A DNA stretch of 64,000 nucleotides, taken from VAZQ01 sp036522235. GTDB lineage: Bacteria > Pseudomonadota > Alphaproteobacteria > Rhizobiales > Xanthobacteraceae. Both the position numbers and the translations under genes were made by a program. The notes beneath the pieces are model-generated. The model was given only the letters and a program-made list of their open reading frames with translations, ran no database searches and was not told where the DNA came from. Position 1 is the stretch's first letter. Each line of letters opens with the position of its first letter. Positions 53,219 through 62,506 of this stretch are shown one piece after another. Location: contig DATDGG010000191.1 in the NCBI GenBank assembly GCA_036522235.1, positions 1 to 64,000 of the forward strand. Reading direction: 5' to 3'.

Positions 53219-53797
53219 ATGCCAATGATTCGCGAAACAATCTTGACGACGATCAACGGCGACGGCCGCGTACATATTGCACCGATCGGCATCATCGCAG
53301 ATGGTGAGGGATGGATCATCGCGCCGTTCCGGCCATCGACGACGCTCGACAATTTGCGCACTGTACCGTTTGCTGTCGCGAACTATTCCGATGACGTTCG
53401 CATCTTCGCAGGCTGCCTGACTGGACGTCTCGACTGGCCGACAACGATAGCTGACGAAGTGCCGGTGCCACGCCTTGCCCATGCGCTCGCCCATGCTGAG
53501 CTCGCCGTAACTCGTGTGACGGAGGACGAGCAAAGGCCGCGTTTCCATTGCCGTGTGGTGCGTCTTCTGTCGCACGCGCCGTTCGAAGGATTCAACCGCG
53601 CTAAAGCTGCCGTTGTCGAAGCCGCAATACTCGTCAGCCGGTTGAATCTCCTCCCGAGAGAGAAGATCGAGAAGGAGATTGCCTATCTTGAAATTGCTGT
53701 GCACAAGACCGCCGGAGTGGCCGAAGGACAGGCATGGAACTGGCTGATCGAGAAGGTCCGCGCCCACTACGCGGACGCAGACAAGAGGTGTTCCTAG
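53219..53797 (+). CDS. DUF447-family protein
   Basis: 192 residues. N-terminal split-barrel flavin-binding-like fold (MIRETILTTINGDGRVHIAPIGIIADGEGWIIAPFRPSTTLDNL) and a helical C-terminus, as in DUF447 proteins of methanogens and methylotrophs. No activity is established. It ends the cofactor operon; start at 53219 follows GAGGG. Confidence 0.85.
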   Translation: MPMIRETILTTINGDGRVHIAPIGIIADGEGWIIAPFRPSTTLDNLRTVPFAVANYSDDVRIFAGCLTGRLDWPTTIADEVPVPRLAHALAHAELAVTRVTEDEQRPRFHCRVVRLLSHAPFEGFNRAKAAVVEAAILVSRLNLLPREKIEKEIAYLEIAVHKTAGVAEGQAWNWLIEKVRAHYADADKRCS

Positions 53798-54184
53798 TGC
53801 ATCGATTCCTTGAGACGACAGGGGGCAGCTTTTGGGCATTTAAATCAGGAAAAAGCTGGAGTTCCGTGCGGCGCATGGGAGTCGAATTCTGAAAACGCTC
53901 AACTTGTCATTGACCTGACCCGCCCTGTCTGACTGGTTTCGTTTGATGGCTAGTGGCCTCGCGCAATCCGGCACGGATTCCAATTTTCTGGGGAATTCGT
54001 GTCTTACCCAGATACAGTTCTGCCGAACGTCTGTAAAAGCCCCGAAGGGTGCTACGCCCCCTCGGAACTGGTCCGGTTTTTGCCTGAAAACCGCGCCTGA
54101 AGGTGGCATTGGCCGGTGCGAGCATGCCAGTGGCCGCAAAGACTGGGAGAACGCGCCCATTCCGCGTTCGTTGGAGAGACCTTG
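53798..54184. other. Intergenic stretch after the cofactor operon
   Basis: 387 bp, AT-richer than the neighbouring genes. Only short unsupported frames are present. I see no terminator with a T run, no tRNA end copy and no mobile-element gene. Confidence 0.4.
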
Positions 54185-54451
54185 ATGCTGACAGCCCTGA
54201 TTCTGATTTGTTCAACTGCGATTACACCCGATCTTGTGGCCTGCGACCGTACAAATGCGGTGGATGTGATGTGGGTTCCCGTCGAGTCCGCAAGCCCGGT
54301 CACCTGCTTCATGCATGGGCAGGCCTACCTGGCCGAGACGACGCTCGGACGCGACCTCGCCGGCAATGAGCGCGTCAAAGTGGTATGCGTGCGGAGCCAG
54401 ACCGCAACTGCTATAGGCACCACCTCAAGGCAGCCGGCAACAATCCCCTAG
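54185..54451 (+). CDS. Small exported protein of unknown function
   Basis: 88 residues. The hydrophobic start (MLTALILICSTAITPDLVACD) is followed by NAVDVMWVPVESASPVTCFMHGQAYLAET and a late Cys; this is a recurring small protein type in Rhizobiales as far as I recall. Start at 54185 follows GGAGAG. The function is unknown. Confidence 0.65.
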   Translation: MLTALILICSTAITPDLVACDRTNAVDVMWVPVESASPVTCFMHGQAYLAETTLGRDLAGNERVKVVCVRSQTATAIGTTSRQPATIP

Positions 54452-54613
54452 ATGAAGGGTTGTGGATGGACGAAGCGCTTTGAGACGGTCACGCGCCGGG
54501 ACCATTTGCGAACCTCTGTTACGGGCCCACGGTGTGGGGACTAGCTTCCACCCACTACCGGGACGGCGGTAGGCCCTGACAAGAAAACATTTTCCGGACG
54601 ACCTCAAAACGAC

Positions 54614-54642
54614 CCCGGACTAAAATCTCCGTCTAGTCCGGG
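54614..54642. terminator. Inverted repeat in the gap 54452-54689
   Basis: CCCGGACTA (54614-54622) and TAGTCCGGG (54634-54642) form a perfect 9-bp stem with an 11-base loop. No strong T run. The 238-bp gap around it has no gene. The core resembles the hairpin after tRNA-Arg at 18408-18448. Confidence 0.5.
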
Positions 54643-54689
54643 TCTTCGCCGTCCAATCGCGACAACGAAAGCCGCATCGGTACGCGACG

Positions 54690-55010
54690 CTATCCATTCT
54701 GCCACGCGAACCGCAGCGGCGCTTCGCGGAACGCGAAGCGATCAAGGTGCCGCTCAACCGTGCTTTTGAGGGAGTCGAGCTGCGCCTGGGCGCTGGCCTC
54801 TAGCCGGCACTCGAGATCGTTCTCTCGCGCACACATCACGAGCTTGGCGTCGCCCGGCCAATTCGCACCGCGTCCGTCGCGCGGGAACGTCACCATGCCT
54901 TCGTGCGGCGTAAAATCGACAGCGAGGGTGTGGCTCCAGTGCTTACACAGCTGCTGGAGATAGCGGCTGCCGTTGGTGGTCGGCACGCGAGAGGTGCTCT
55001 GGAATGTCAT
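54690..55010 (-). CDS. DUF2218-family protein
   Basis: 106 residues. The pattern STSRVPTTNGSRYLQQLCKHWSH and the later VEVDFTPHEG-like and LERFAFRE-like segments fit DUF2218, short proteins of unknown function often near iron or stress genes. ATG at 55010 follows AAGGA. Confidence 0.82.
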   Translation of the reverse strand: MTFQSTSRVPTTNGSRYLQQLCKHWSHTLAVDFTPHEGMVTFPRDGRGANWPGDAKLVMCARENDLECRLEASAQAQLDSLKSTVERHLDRFAFREAPLRFAWQNG

Positions 55011-55195
55011 GCTATGTTCCTTGCTCACTTCGCTGCAGGCCCGGCTCGCATTTCCCGCGTGACCTGCGCGACGCTTGCGCCCGCATTCCGTTTCGCGTGC
55101 GCCGACAGTCGGACGGATTGGCAGCAGAAGCGTGACTTTTGCCGCCGTTTTTTCAACGCCGCGTCGAATCCCGGGCTCGCTTCGGATTGCGGGTC

Positions 55196-55936
55196 CTACT
55201 TCCCGTCATAGAGTGGCGACTTCGGCCAGTATGCTCGGCTGTAATTCAGCTTCAGATGGACGAGCATATGAGCGAGCCTGATCGGCGCCCCGATTCCCTC
55301 TACGACAGGAACTCCAAGTTCCTTCATGAGGAAGTCCGGCTTGATGTGCACTGGGCATTGCGTGATCCCCATGGGAAGAATCACATCGGCGCCGAGCTTG
55401 ACCAACTCGCGAGCGCTGTCGACAAATTTGCTCACCACGCGGTCACGATTTGCGATGATGTCGGGCAGCTCGAAGCCGCACGTGCGCCATCCGATCACCT
55501 TCGGCATCATGTTGAATCGTTCGACCATGCGATAACCAAGCGGCAATACGAAGTCATGATACATCAGGATGCCGAAACGCCGTCCCAACATCGATGCGAT
55601 ATGCAACATGGATTCGCTCGGGCCCACGACCGGAATATCGACTGCGGAACGCCCAGCGTCGACCCCCAGATCGAGCGTGCCCAGCGGGACAACGGCGTCG
55701 TATCCCTGCTTTTCGGCATCCCGGAAGGCTTCAATAAATGGAGGAACCGCTATTCCCAGAAGATCCGGCGCATTGCCCAAGAAATAAGGAGTGGCCTTGA
55801 CGCGGACGATTCCGACTTCGACCTCGGGCGAAGAATAGGATAGCGCAGTGTCGCTCCGCCGCTCCAGCTCCTCGGGCGGGTAATCGCCGATCACGAATGC
55901 GACACGGGTTGGACGCGATGTCTGACTCTCAGTCAT
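55196..55936 (-). CDS. Asp/Glu/hydantoin racemase-fold protein, catalytic Cys not in place
   Basis: 246 residues with the two-domain racemase fold. Where racemases have a first catalytic Cys the sequence reads VVPLGTLDLGVDAGR, with no Cys; at the second site it reads VILPMGITQCPVHI, with Cys displaced. So it may be a decarboxylase, isomerase or other variant of the superfamily. Last gene of the nine-gene catabolic operon; GAGTGAAAC precedes the start. Confidence 0.8.
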   Translation of the reverse strand: MTESQTSRPTRVAFVIGDYPPEELERRSDTALSYSSPEVEVGIVRVKATPYFLGNAPDLLGIAVPPFIEAFRDAEKQGYDAVVPLGTLDLGVDAGRSAVDIPVVGPSESMLHIASMLGRRFGILMYHDFVLPLGYRMVERFNMMPKVIGWRTCGFELPDIIANRDRVVSKFVDSARELVKLGADVILPMGITQCPVHIKPDFLMKELGVPVVEGIGAPIRLAHMLVHLKLNYSRAYWPKSPLYDGK

Positions 55937-56023
55937 GTTTCACTCCTTGAGTAGATGAGAAGAGTTAAATCCAAGAAGACCACGGGCGATCTGGGCAACG
56001 CTCAGACATCGCCGGTAGGCCGA

Positions 56024-56443
56024 TCATTGTTCACGTGCCGGAGCCGCGGCGGCGAGGGCGGCGGCGCCTGCTTCGGCGACCTTTTCATCGTCTTCCGCAA
56101 TGCCGGAAACGGCGATGCCGCCGACACACTCGGCGCCGTGAAAGAGCGGCACGCCTCCAGACATGGGAAGCCCATGCGGAAACATGAGCCAACCTGGTCT
56201 GTCCTTCACGCGCTCTTCGAGGTTTGAGCTCGGCCGCTCGCGGAACGCAGCAGTACGTGCCTTCATTGTCGCGACTTCGACGCTGTTCGGCGATTGGCCG
56301 TCAGGACGCTCGAGGTAGATGAGGTGGCCGCCGGCATCGACAATGGCGATCGTGCCGTCCCGACCGAGCTCGCCAGATGCTCGATTGCACGCCAGCGCCA
56401 TCACCTTTGCGTCTTCTAAAGTCAAAGTTGGCTTCAATCGCAT
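56024..56443 (-). CDS. GlcG/HbpS-family protein
   Basis: 139 residues. The typical pattern is visible: LTLEDAKVMALAC, TIAIVDAGGHLIYLERPDG, ATMKARTAAFRERPS and GGVPLFHGAECVGGIAVSG. The family includes haem-binding HbpS and proteins of glycolate or diol operons; the role in this operon is unknown. Confidence 0.9.
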   Translation of the reverse strand: MRLKPTLTLEDAKVMALACNRASGELGRDGTIAIVDAGGHLIYLERPDGQSPNSVEVATMKARTAAFRERPSSNLEERVKDRPGWLMFPHGLPMSGGVPLFHGAECVGGIAVSGIAEDDEKVAEAGAAALAAAAPAREQ

Positions 56444-56507
56444 TTTACGGTCTCCAGTATCTTAGTTAGCATCCTAATTACAGGGAGGCAAAGAAATTCG
56501 CTTGCGA

Positions 56508-57329
56508 TCAGTGTGGCTGGCCTTGCGCTTTCAGCATCCGCTGTCGGTAATTCTCCCAGGGGCGATCGGCATCGAAGTTCTCCCTCGCGTTGGTCGTGAG
56601 CTCGGCATCGTCCAGAGCCACAAGATTGGCGCCCATGGATATGGCTGCAGCCTGCGCCCGCGCGTCGATGTTGGTGTAGAGGGTGCGAACCGTCGCTTCT
56701 TTCATGGAGCGCCCGACAACCGTCTCGCCATGCCCCCGCATCAGCACGACCGGATTGTTCGCAAGCTTCGCGGCCAATGCTTTTCCCAGCGCCGAATTGA
56801 GCACCAGCATTCCGCGTTCGGTGGCCGAGCCATACGCCTCACGAACTTCGAACAGCGGAGTCTCTTTGGGCAAGAAGCCCGCCTGAGCGATCACCGGCCG
56901 CAGCGGCGTGCCGGTCAGGCCGAAGGGAATCACCGCCAGGTCGTGCGTATGGATGACGGATTGGACATCCGCGCGCGCCTTATAGACCTCGCAGTGGATG
57001 TAGCGTTCGCCATTGAGCCGCGGCGCGTTCGGCATCACCGGCTTACAATCGAGGTCCAGCTCGACAATATCGGCCCGCGACACAAGCGCGGGCGGCATGG
57101 CCCTCGGCATGAAGAAATGGCCAGGGTCGGTTGCGGACCGCACGGTCACGTGCCCGAAACTGTCGAGTATGCCCTCACTGGCGAGAATGTGACTGGCGGT
57201 GATGAGATCCTCAATTCTCGTGTCGTTCGAATCGATGCCTTGCGGCGTTTGCGATCTGGCCTGCGGCGTAATCGCCATGACCGACATCATGGCGATTGCG
57301 AGCTTAAGAGTGATTGAAGGCTTTGCCAT
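56508..57329 (-). CDS. Class II aldolase/adducin-family protein with a signal peptide
   Basis: 273 residues. The class II aldolase zinc site is seen: HTHDL and MRGHGETVVG, with an earlier GHVTVR. The N-terminus (KLAIAMMSVMAITPQARSQT) looks like a Sec signal peptide, which is unusual for this normally cytoplasmic family. GGGAGGAAGAG precedes the ATG at 57329. It lies directly after tctA in the operon. Confidence 0.87.
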   Translation of the reverse strand: MAKPSITLKLAIAMMSVMAITPQARSQTPQGIDSNDTRIEDLITASHILASEGILDSFGHVTVRSATDPGHFFMPRAMPPALVSRADIVELDLDCKPVMPNAPRLNGERYIHCEVYKARADVQSVIHTHDLAVIPFGLTGTPLRPVIAQAGFLPKETPLFEVREAYGSATERGMLVLNSALGKALAAKLANNPVVLMRGHGETVVGRSMKEATVRTLYTNIDARAQAAAISMGANLVALDDAELTTNARENFDADRPWENYRQRMLKAQGQPH

Positions 57330-57351
57330 CTTCTCTTCCTCCCTGCGTGCC

Positions 57352-58887
57352 TTAGGAATTTGACTGACTCGTCTCCTTGGGGACGGTATTTTTGCCTTCG
57401 GGCTTCTGCGCGGGCGACATGCTTTTATAAAGCGTCCAGACCAAAATAATGCCTGCTGCGGCAAGGATCGCGGCGCTTACCGGATGCTGGATGAAAATCG
57501 TTGGATCACCTCGCGACACGATGAGGGAGCGTCGCAGATGCTGCTCCATGGCGGGGCCGAGAACGAGGCCTATGAGCAATGGCGCGGGCGAAAATTGCAG
57601 AAGCCGCATCAAATACCCGACGCCTCCGAAAACAAGCATCATCAGAACATCGGTGGTTGATTGCCGAATGCTGTAGACGCCGATGCACATGAAGACGAGA
57701 ACGGCTGGGAATAGCAGCTGGAACGGAATTGTTAGAAGCCGGACCCACAAACCGATGAACGGGACGTGCCAGATGACGAGTATGATATTCCCAATGATGA
57801 AACTTACCAGCAGGCCCCAGAACAGATCCGGGTGAGAAGTGATGAAATCCGGGCCCACCGAAATGCCCTTCACCGTCAGGGCTGCCAGCATGACGGCCAT
57901 GATCGGGTCGGCTGGAATGCCGAGCGTGAGGGTCGGAACAAATCCGGTCTGACAGGCAGCATTGGCTGCAGCTTCCGGTGCAACGACACCTTCGATCGCA
58001 CCATGACCGAAACGCCCAGGCTCTCTCGCGACTTGCTTTTCGATTGCATAACCCATGATCGACGCAAGTACTGGCCCGGCCCCCGGCAGCAAGCCGAGCC
58101 CCGCGCCCACACTGGTGCCGCGTAAAATCGCGCGCCACGACAGGGCGAATTCGTCGCGCGAAGGCAGCAACGAACGCCAAGTGATGCTCGAAGGGCGAAC
58201 CACCGGCGCAGTGAGGTTGCCGGCGTTGACTATGATCTCGCTGATGCCGAATAGCCCCATTGCGATGACGCCAATTCCGATCCCATCGAGCAAGGTCGTG
58301 AGCCCAAAGGTGAAACGCGCAACCCCGGAAGTAACATCGATCCCCACCAAACCAATCAACATGCCAAGGATGACGGAGATGAAAGACTTGATTGGCGACC
58401 CGCGCGCCAGCACAGCTGCACCCGTCATGCCGAGCACGACGAGTGCGAAATACTCCGGAGATTGGAACGTCAGCGCGACTGAAGCGAGAGGGGGCGCGAA
58501 CAGCGCCAGCACCACAATTCCCACGAAACTGCCGCACAGCGAGGCCATGGTCGTCATGAAAAGGGCGACGCCGGCACGACCCTTCTGAGCCATCGGGTAT
58601 CCGTCGAGGCATTCGATCGCCGATACCGTGTGTGGAATGTTCAGGAGAATGGCGCCGGTGACCGCGCCATAAACAGCGCCGTAGTATAGGCCGGCGAGCA
58701 TGATCAGACCGGTTGCCGGCGGCACATGATAGGTCACCGGAAGCAGAATTGAGACTGCGGCGACGGAACCCACGCCGGGCAGCACGCCGAGTAGATTGCC
58801 GAGCGTGACGCCAAGAAAGCAATAGAACAGATTCTGCCAGCTGCCGGCTTCCTGCCAACCTAGTAGAAGATGGTCGAGCAGTTCCAT
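57352..58887 (-). CDS. tctA: Tripartite tricarboxylate transporter, large permease TctA
   Basis: 511 residues and about 12 membrane segments. TctA signature segments are LGVLPGVGSVAAVSILLP near the start and GLGLLPGAGPVLASIMGYAIEK in the middle, then PEAAANAACQTGFVPTLTLGIP. The system imports carboxylates using an ion gradient. ATG at 58887 follows the tctB stop by two bases. Confidence 0.95.
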   Translation of the reverse strand: MELLDHLLLGWQEAGSWQNLFYCFLGVTLGNLLGVLPGVGSVAAVSILLPVTYHVPPATGLIMLAGLYYGAVYGAVTGAILLNIPHTVSAIECLDGYPMAQKGRAGVALFMTTMASLCGSFVGIVVLALFAPPLASVALTFQSPEYFALVVLGMTGAAVLARGSPIKSFISVILGMLIGLVGIDVTSGVARFTFGLTTLLDGIGIGVIAMGLFGISEIIVNAGNLTAPVVRPSSITWRSLLPSRDEFALSWRAILRGTSVGAGLGLLPGAGPVLASIMGYAIEKQVAREPGRFGHGAIEGVVAPEAAANAACQTGFVPTLTLGIPADPIMAVMLAALTVKGISVGPDFITSHPDLFWGLLVSFIIGNIILVIWHVPFIGLWVRLLTIPFQLLFPAVLVFMCIGVYSIRQSTTDVLMMLVFGGVGYLMRLLQFSPAPLLIGLVLGPAMEQHLRRSLIVSRGDPTIFIQHPVSAAILAAAGIILVWTLYKSMSPAQKPEGKNTVPKETSQSNS

Positions 58888-58889
58888 GA

Positions 58890-59339
58890 TCACCACCGCA
58901 ACAGCTCGACATGCAGGGAGAGCAATTTCACGAAAACGACATAGGCAAAGACCGTCAACCCGATTGCCAGCAACGTGATCGTCATCGGCCGGCGCGCCGA
59001 GCTGGCGCCGGCACTCACCAGCACGAGCAGGCCGATTGCCGGCGCCAAGCCGAAACGCGGCAGAGCGAGCGCAAAAAGACCCAAGGCTCCCGATATGAAG
59101 ATGATCGGCCGCAAGAGTGGCGCGGCGATTGGCTCGCCATGTCCCTGGAGACCGCGCACGGTCAGAGCCGCCCCGAGCGCAAGCAGAAGGATCCCCAGTA
59201 ACGTCGGGAAATAGCCCGGTCCCATCCTAAGAATGGTGCCACGCCCATATTGCGAACTCTCGACCAGAACGCCGACGGCAAGGCCGAGCGTGAGCAATCC
59301 GCCGATGACATCGGTGTTGCGTAATGCGGCCATGCTCAT
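58890..59339 (-). CDS. tctB: Tripartite tricarboxylate transporter, small permease TctB
   Basis: About 149 residues with four membrane segments. It has the DUF1468/TctB pattern (FPTLLGILLLALGAAL, SARRPMTITLLAIGLTVFAYVVFVKLL). Start is chosen at 59339 or 59333; the frame is open further upstream but overlaps tctC. Confidence 0.88.
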   Translation of the reverse strand: MSMAALRNTDVIGGLLTLGLAVGVLVESSQYGRGTILRMGPGYFPTLLGILLLALGAALTVRGLQGHGEPIAAPLLRPIIFISGALGLFALALPRFGLAPAIGLLVLVSAGASSARRPMTITLLAIGLTVFAYVVFVKLLSLHVELLRW

Positions 59340-59388
59340 GTCGCGTGTCTCAGCCGTCTGGTCGGGACGCCACTTGGCATCAGGAGTG

Positions 59389-60360
59389 CTATTCGAGCTT
59401 GACCCCCGCATCGATCACCATGGCCCTCCAACGGGGAATGTCCTCCTTGAGGAGACTGGTGAAGGCCTCTGCGGTGCCTCCCAGCGGATCTATCCCGATC
59501 GATATGATCTGCTTGCGCACCTCGGGAGTTTCGAGAATGTGATTGATCTGCGCATTCAGCAAGCGAACGACCTCAGCCGGTACGCCTTTCGGCGCCAGCA
59601 GGCCGTTCCAGGCAACGATGTTGAACCCCGGATACCCGGACTCGGCGATGGTCGGTATCTCAGGCGCGACCTGCGGACGATGCTCGCTCGTCGTGGCGAG
59701 GACCTTGAGCCGCGCATCCCGAACCAGCGGCAAAGCCGGGACAATATCGGTCAGCGTGATCTGCACTTCTCCGGACATTGCCGCAGTAAGGCTTGGAACG
59801 CCCCCGTTATAGGGAACGTGGGTGATCTGAACGCCGGCCCGCTTGTTGATTTGCGCCAATGAAATATGCGCGGTTGTTCCGTTCCCGGAAGTCCCGGCGG
59901 CGAGCGCGCCGGGTTGCTTCTTTGCCAGCGCAATCAAATCGGCAAAGCTCTTTACCGGGAGTGCAGGATTGGCAACAACAACGAGGCCATTCTCGCCGGT
60001 CAGGACGATCGGCGTAAAGTCGCGCAACGTGTCGTAGCGCAGCGAGGGGTATAGGGCGAGGTTCGTCGTCAGCGGTGAATTGGTGGACATCAGCAACGTG
60101 TAGCCGTCGCTTGCCGCTTTCGCTACGTATTCCGCGCCGACGCTGCCACCGGCGCCAGGCCTGTTGTCAATGATCACCTGCTGGCCCAAGGATTGCGACA
60201 TCTCGCGCCCGAGCGCGCGGGCCAAGAGATCGACCGTTCCCCCAGGGGTATAGGGCACGACAATCGTGATCGGGTGATCCGGATAGCCGGCAAGGGCAGG
60301 GCTCAAGGAGAGACCAACAGCCGCGGCCGCGAAAAGAAACTGCAGAGCGTATTTTCGCAT
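59389..60360 (-). CDS. tctC: Tripartite tricarboxylate transporter substrate-binding protein (TctC/Bug)
   Basis: 323 residues with a signal peptide ending PALAG. The Bug-family pattern is clear: YPDHPITIVVPYTPGGTVDLLARAL, IIDNRPGAGGSVGAEYVAKA, and GVPAEVVRLLNAQINHIL. It delivers a carboxylate to TctAB. GGAGG lies 6 bases before the ATG at 60360. Confidence 0.95.
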   Translation of the reverse strand: MRKYALQFLFAAAAVGLSLSPALAGYPDHPITIVVPYTPGGTVDLLARALGREMSQSLGQQVIIDNRPGAGGSVGAEYVAKAASDGYTLLMSTNSPLTTNLALYPSLRYDTLRDFTPIVLTGENGLVVVANPALPVKSFADLIALAKKQPGALAAGTSGNGTTAHISLAQINKRAGVQITHVPYNGGVPSLTAAMSGEVQITLTDIVPALPLVRDARLKVLATTSEHRPQVAPEIPTIAESGYPGFNIVAWNGLLAPKGVPAEVVRLLNAQINHILETPEVRKQIISIGIDPLGGTAEAFTSLLKEDIPRWRAMVIDAGVKLE

Positions 60361-60407
60361 CGACATCCTCCCAAGGTTCACCTTCTGGTAGGTGGCTGCC
60401 TCACGGC

Positions 60408-61865
60408 CTAGGCGCAGAAGCTGCGGGCATCCCGAAGCACGCCATCAAGCGCGCGATGTACAATGCCATCGTCAGCATAGGCCGACTGCGCCGCACGAGC
60501 TTTGTTATCCAGCTCCTCCCAGCTTTTGCGCAGGGCTTCTTTGTCAATCGTGGTCGGCCAGATTGTCCGGCCGAGCACGATATCCATGATCTCCTGCTGA
60601 TCGACATCGAACTCACGGCCGGTCTCGGCGTGCAACAGACCTTTCAAATCGGGCGGTGGCTCGTTGTAGTAGTGCGCGCGCACCATCGCGCCGAGAATAC
60701 GGTGGCCGATGCGGAACGGAACGCCGAAGTCATAAACGAGCCTATCATGCGCTTCGCTGGTTCCGGCGTAATCAAGAAGAGCCTTCCGTTTCATTTCTTC
60801 GATGTAGAAGGTGCCTTTGTCGATCACGTCGGCCATGTAAGCCGTGTTGGCGACGATATCGAGCGCCGCCTGATACAGGGTGCCCGACGAATAAATCGGT
60901 TCCGAGCCCTCCGACGGGCCCGCGCAAGATGCGGCCATCTCTCCGGCGAGGCGCGTGCTCGCCATCACGCCGGCGCCGATGACCTCCTGGAGGCCGAACG
61001 GAACCTTTGCATGCGGGAGCGCGCTGCTGCCGCCGGCATGTTCGTCGGCAAGATCGAAGAGCGAGAATTCCGGCGTAACCCAAATCCGCAGATCCTGTGC
61101 GAGGCGAGCCAGGTCTACGGCGATGAGAGCCAGGGCAAAGAAGGGCTCGCTGAACTGGTCCTGAACCCAGATACCATCACGGCGCAGGCGCGCGCGGGCG
61201 GTGAAGCCAAGTCGAACGCTGACCGCGTCAAACAGCTGGTTGGTCTGCTGTCGGCCACCGAAGGTCGACGGGCCATAGTCAAGCCGCTGGTCGATTTGCT
61301 TCAGCCTCTGCAGATGGCGTTCGAACGTGACCGCCCAAGAGAGAAGGTACTCCCCGATCGTGGCGAGCCCCGAATGCTGAAGATGGTGATAATTTGGCGC
61401 CAACGCATCGAGCAGCGGCTCGGCGCGATCGACTATGCGGCGCACAAGGTTGGCAATCTGCCTTCCCTGGTCGTGCAGCGCTTGCCGAAAGAATAGGCGA
61501 GGGATGTAGTTGCGCAGGCTTTCCCCGCGGTTGCGGCCGAGGTGCAACCAAGCCGCGTCCGCCTTCGCCACATTTTTTGAAATCCATTGTTCGCGTTGCG
61601 CGACGATATCGCCCGGAGGTCTCGAGAGATCACGATTCGGCAATTCGTCGATAAGCCCCAACACCGCCGCCATCAGGTGTTGCGCGCAATCGCGAGGCAT
61701 GAGGTTCATCTGTGCGGAGCACAGCAAATAGGCCAGGTCAGTCATCAGCATGAGGCGCGCAGTGAATTGGCTGGCGCGCGCCTCTGGCTCGTTGACCGCG
61801 CGTAGATAGCTCTGCGCCTTAGCTCCCGCGAGGCGCCCTTGCGCGACGTTCTCGGTCCCGGCCAT
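60408..61865 (-). CDS. Argininosuccinate lyase-like enzyme of the fumarase/aspartase superfamily
   Basis: 485 residues. ArgH-type features: PNYHHLQHSGLATIGEYLLSWAVTFERHLQRL (the HLQ block), a GSSALPHAKVPFGLQE loop in place of the usual GSSxMPxKxNP, and DFGVPFRIGHRILGAMV at the C-terminus. A C-N lyase releasing fumarate is likely, but the changed loop and transporter context argue against argininosuccinate as the substrate. Possible substrates include aminopolycarboxylates. Confidence 0.83.
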   Translation of the reverse strand: MAGTENVAQGRLAGAKAQSYLRAVNEPEARASQFTARLMLMTDLAYLLCSAQMNLMPRDCAQHLMAAVLGLIDELPNRDLSRPPGDIVAQREQWISKNVAKADAAWLHLGRNRGESLRNYIPRLFFRQALHDQGRQIANLVRRIVDRAEPLLDALAPNYHHLQHSGLATIGEYLLSWAVTFERHLQRLKQIDQRLDYGPSTFGGRQQTNQLFDAVSVRLGFTARARLRRDGIWVQDQFSEPFFALALIAVDLARLAQDLRIWVTPEFSLFDLADEHAGGSSALPHAKVPFGLQEVIGAGVMASTRLAGEMAASCAGPSEGSEPIYSSGTLYQAALDIVANTAYMADVIDKGTFYIEEMKRKALLDYAGTSEAHDRLVYDFGVPFRIGHRILGAMVRAHYYNEPPPDLKGLLHAETGREFDVDQQEIMDIVLGRTIWPTTIDKEALRKSWEELDNKARAAQSAYADDGIVHRALDGVLRDARSFCA

Positions 61866-61952
61866 CTCCTTCCTCCTTTACGCTTCCGAGCCCGCCTTAA
61901 AAAGGCCCCCAATCAATTCTCAAGACGCCGTTCTGCTCCAATTGCGCTGCTA

Positions 61953-62477
61953 TCAAAAACGTGAACCGCGCCTGGCGACATTCTGCCGAATCCGGTGCAA
62001 CGCATTGAACAGCATTTCAATCTCTGCCTTTTTGAAGCCAGCGAGCGCGGCGTTGTGGTTGATGCGGGCAACCGGCAAGAGCTTTGGTTTGAGCGCGCGA
62101 CCTTCCGGAGTGAGGCGCACCGTTACAAGTCGCTTGTCCTTGCTGCGGCGGTCAAACCGGATCAACCCGCGAAGCTCCATACGCCTCAGCTGGGCCAGCG
62201 TCGTGGGCTTCGATGCGCGGACGCGTCGACTAAGCTCACTTTGCGTCAATCCGTCCTCGTGCCACAATGCACGTAAATAGAGCCACATTCCGATTTGAAG
62301 ACCAAGGGAGGCGAGACGCGCCTGCAGGTCGCCTTCGACCGCGCGATCGGTCCGGCGCAACTCGAGTCCAATACTGTGCAATTGCCCGGCTTCTTCCGCC
62401 TCGGCTCGAAGTTGCAGATTCCGTTCGGCGTTGGGGGTCAAATTCGGCACTGGCTTTCTGGCAGAAGAGCTTCGCAT
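61953..62477 (-). CDS. MarR-family transcriptional regulator
   Basis: 174 residues. Winged-helix core: DGLTQSELSRRVRASKPTTLAQLRRMELRGLIRFDRRSKDKRLVTVRLTPEGR. It probably controls the surrounding operon in response to its substrate. The ATG at 62477 is the best start; GAGG is 11 bases upstream. Confidence 0.9.
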   Translation of the reverse strand: MRSSSARKPVPNLTPNAERNLQLRAEAEEAGQLHSIGLELRRTDRAVEGDLQARLASLGLQIGMWLYLRALWHEDGLTQSELSRRVRASKPTTLAQLRRMELRGLIRFDRRSKDKRLVTVRLTPEGRALKPKLLPVARINHNAALAGFKKAEIEMLFNALHRIRQNVARRGSRF

Positions 62478-62506
62478 GTCAGTTTCAGCCTCGTTGAAAG
62501 TGTTGT

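Noticed and set aside
53797..53892. 31-codon frame after the DUF447 gene
   Set aside because: No ribosome-binding site of its own beyond coding sequence, no recognised family and very short.
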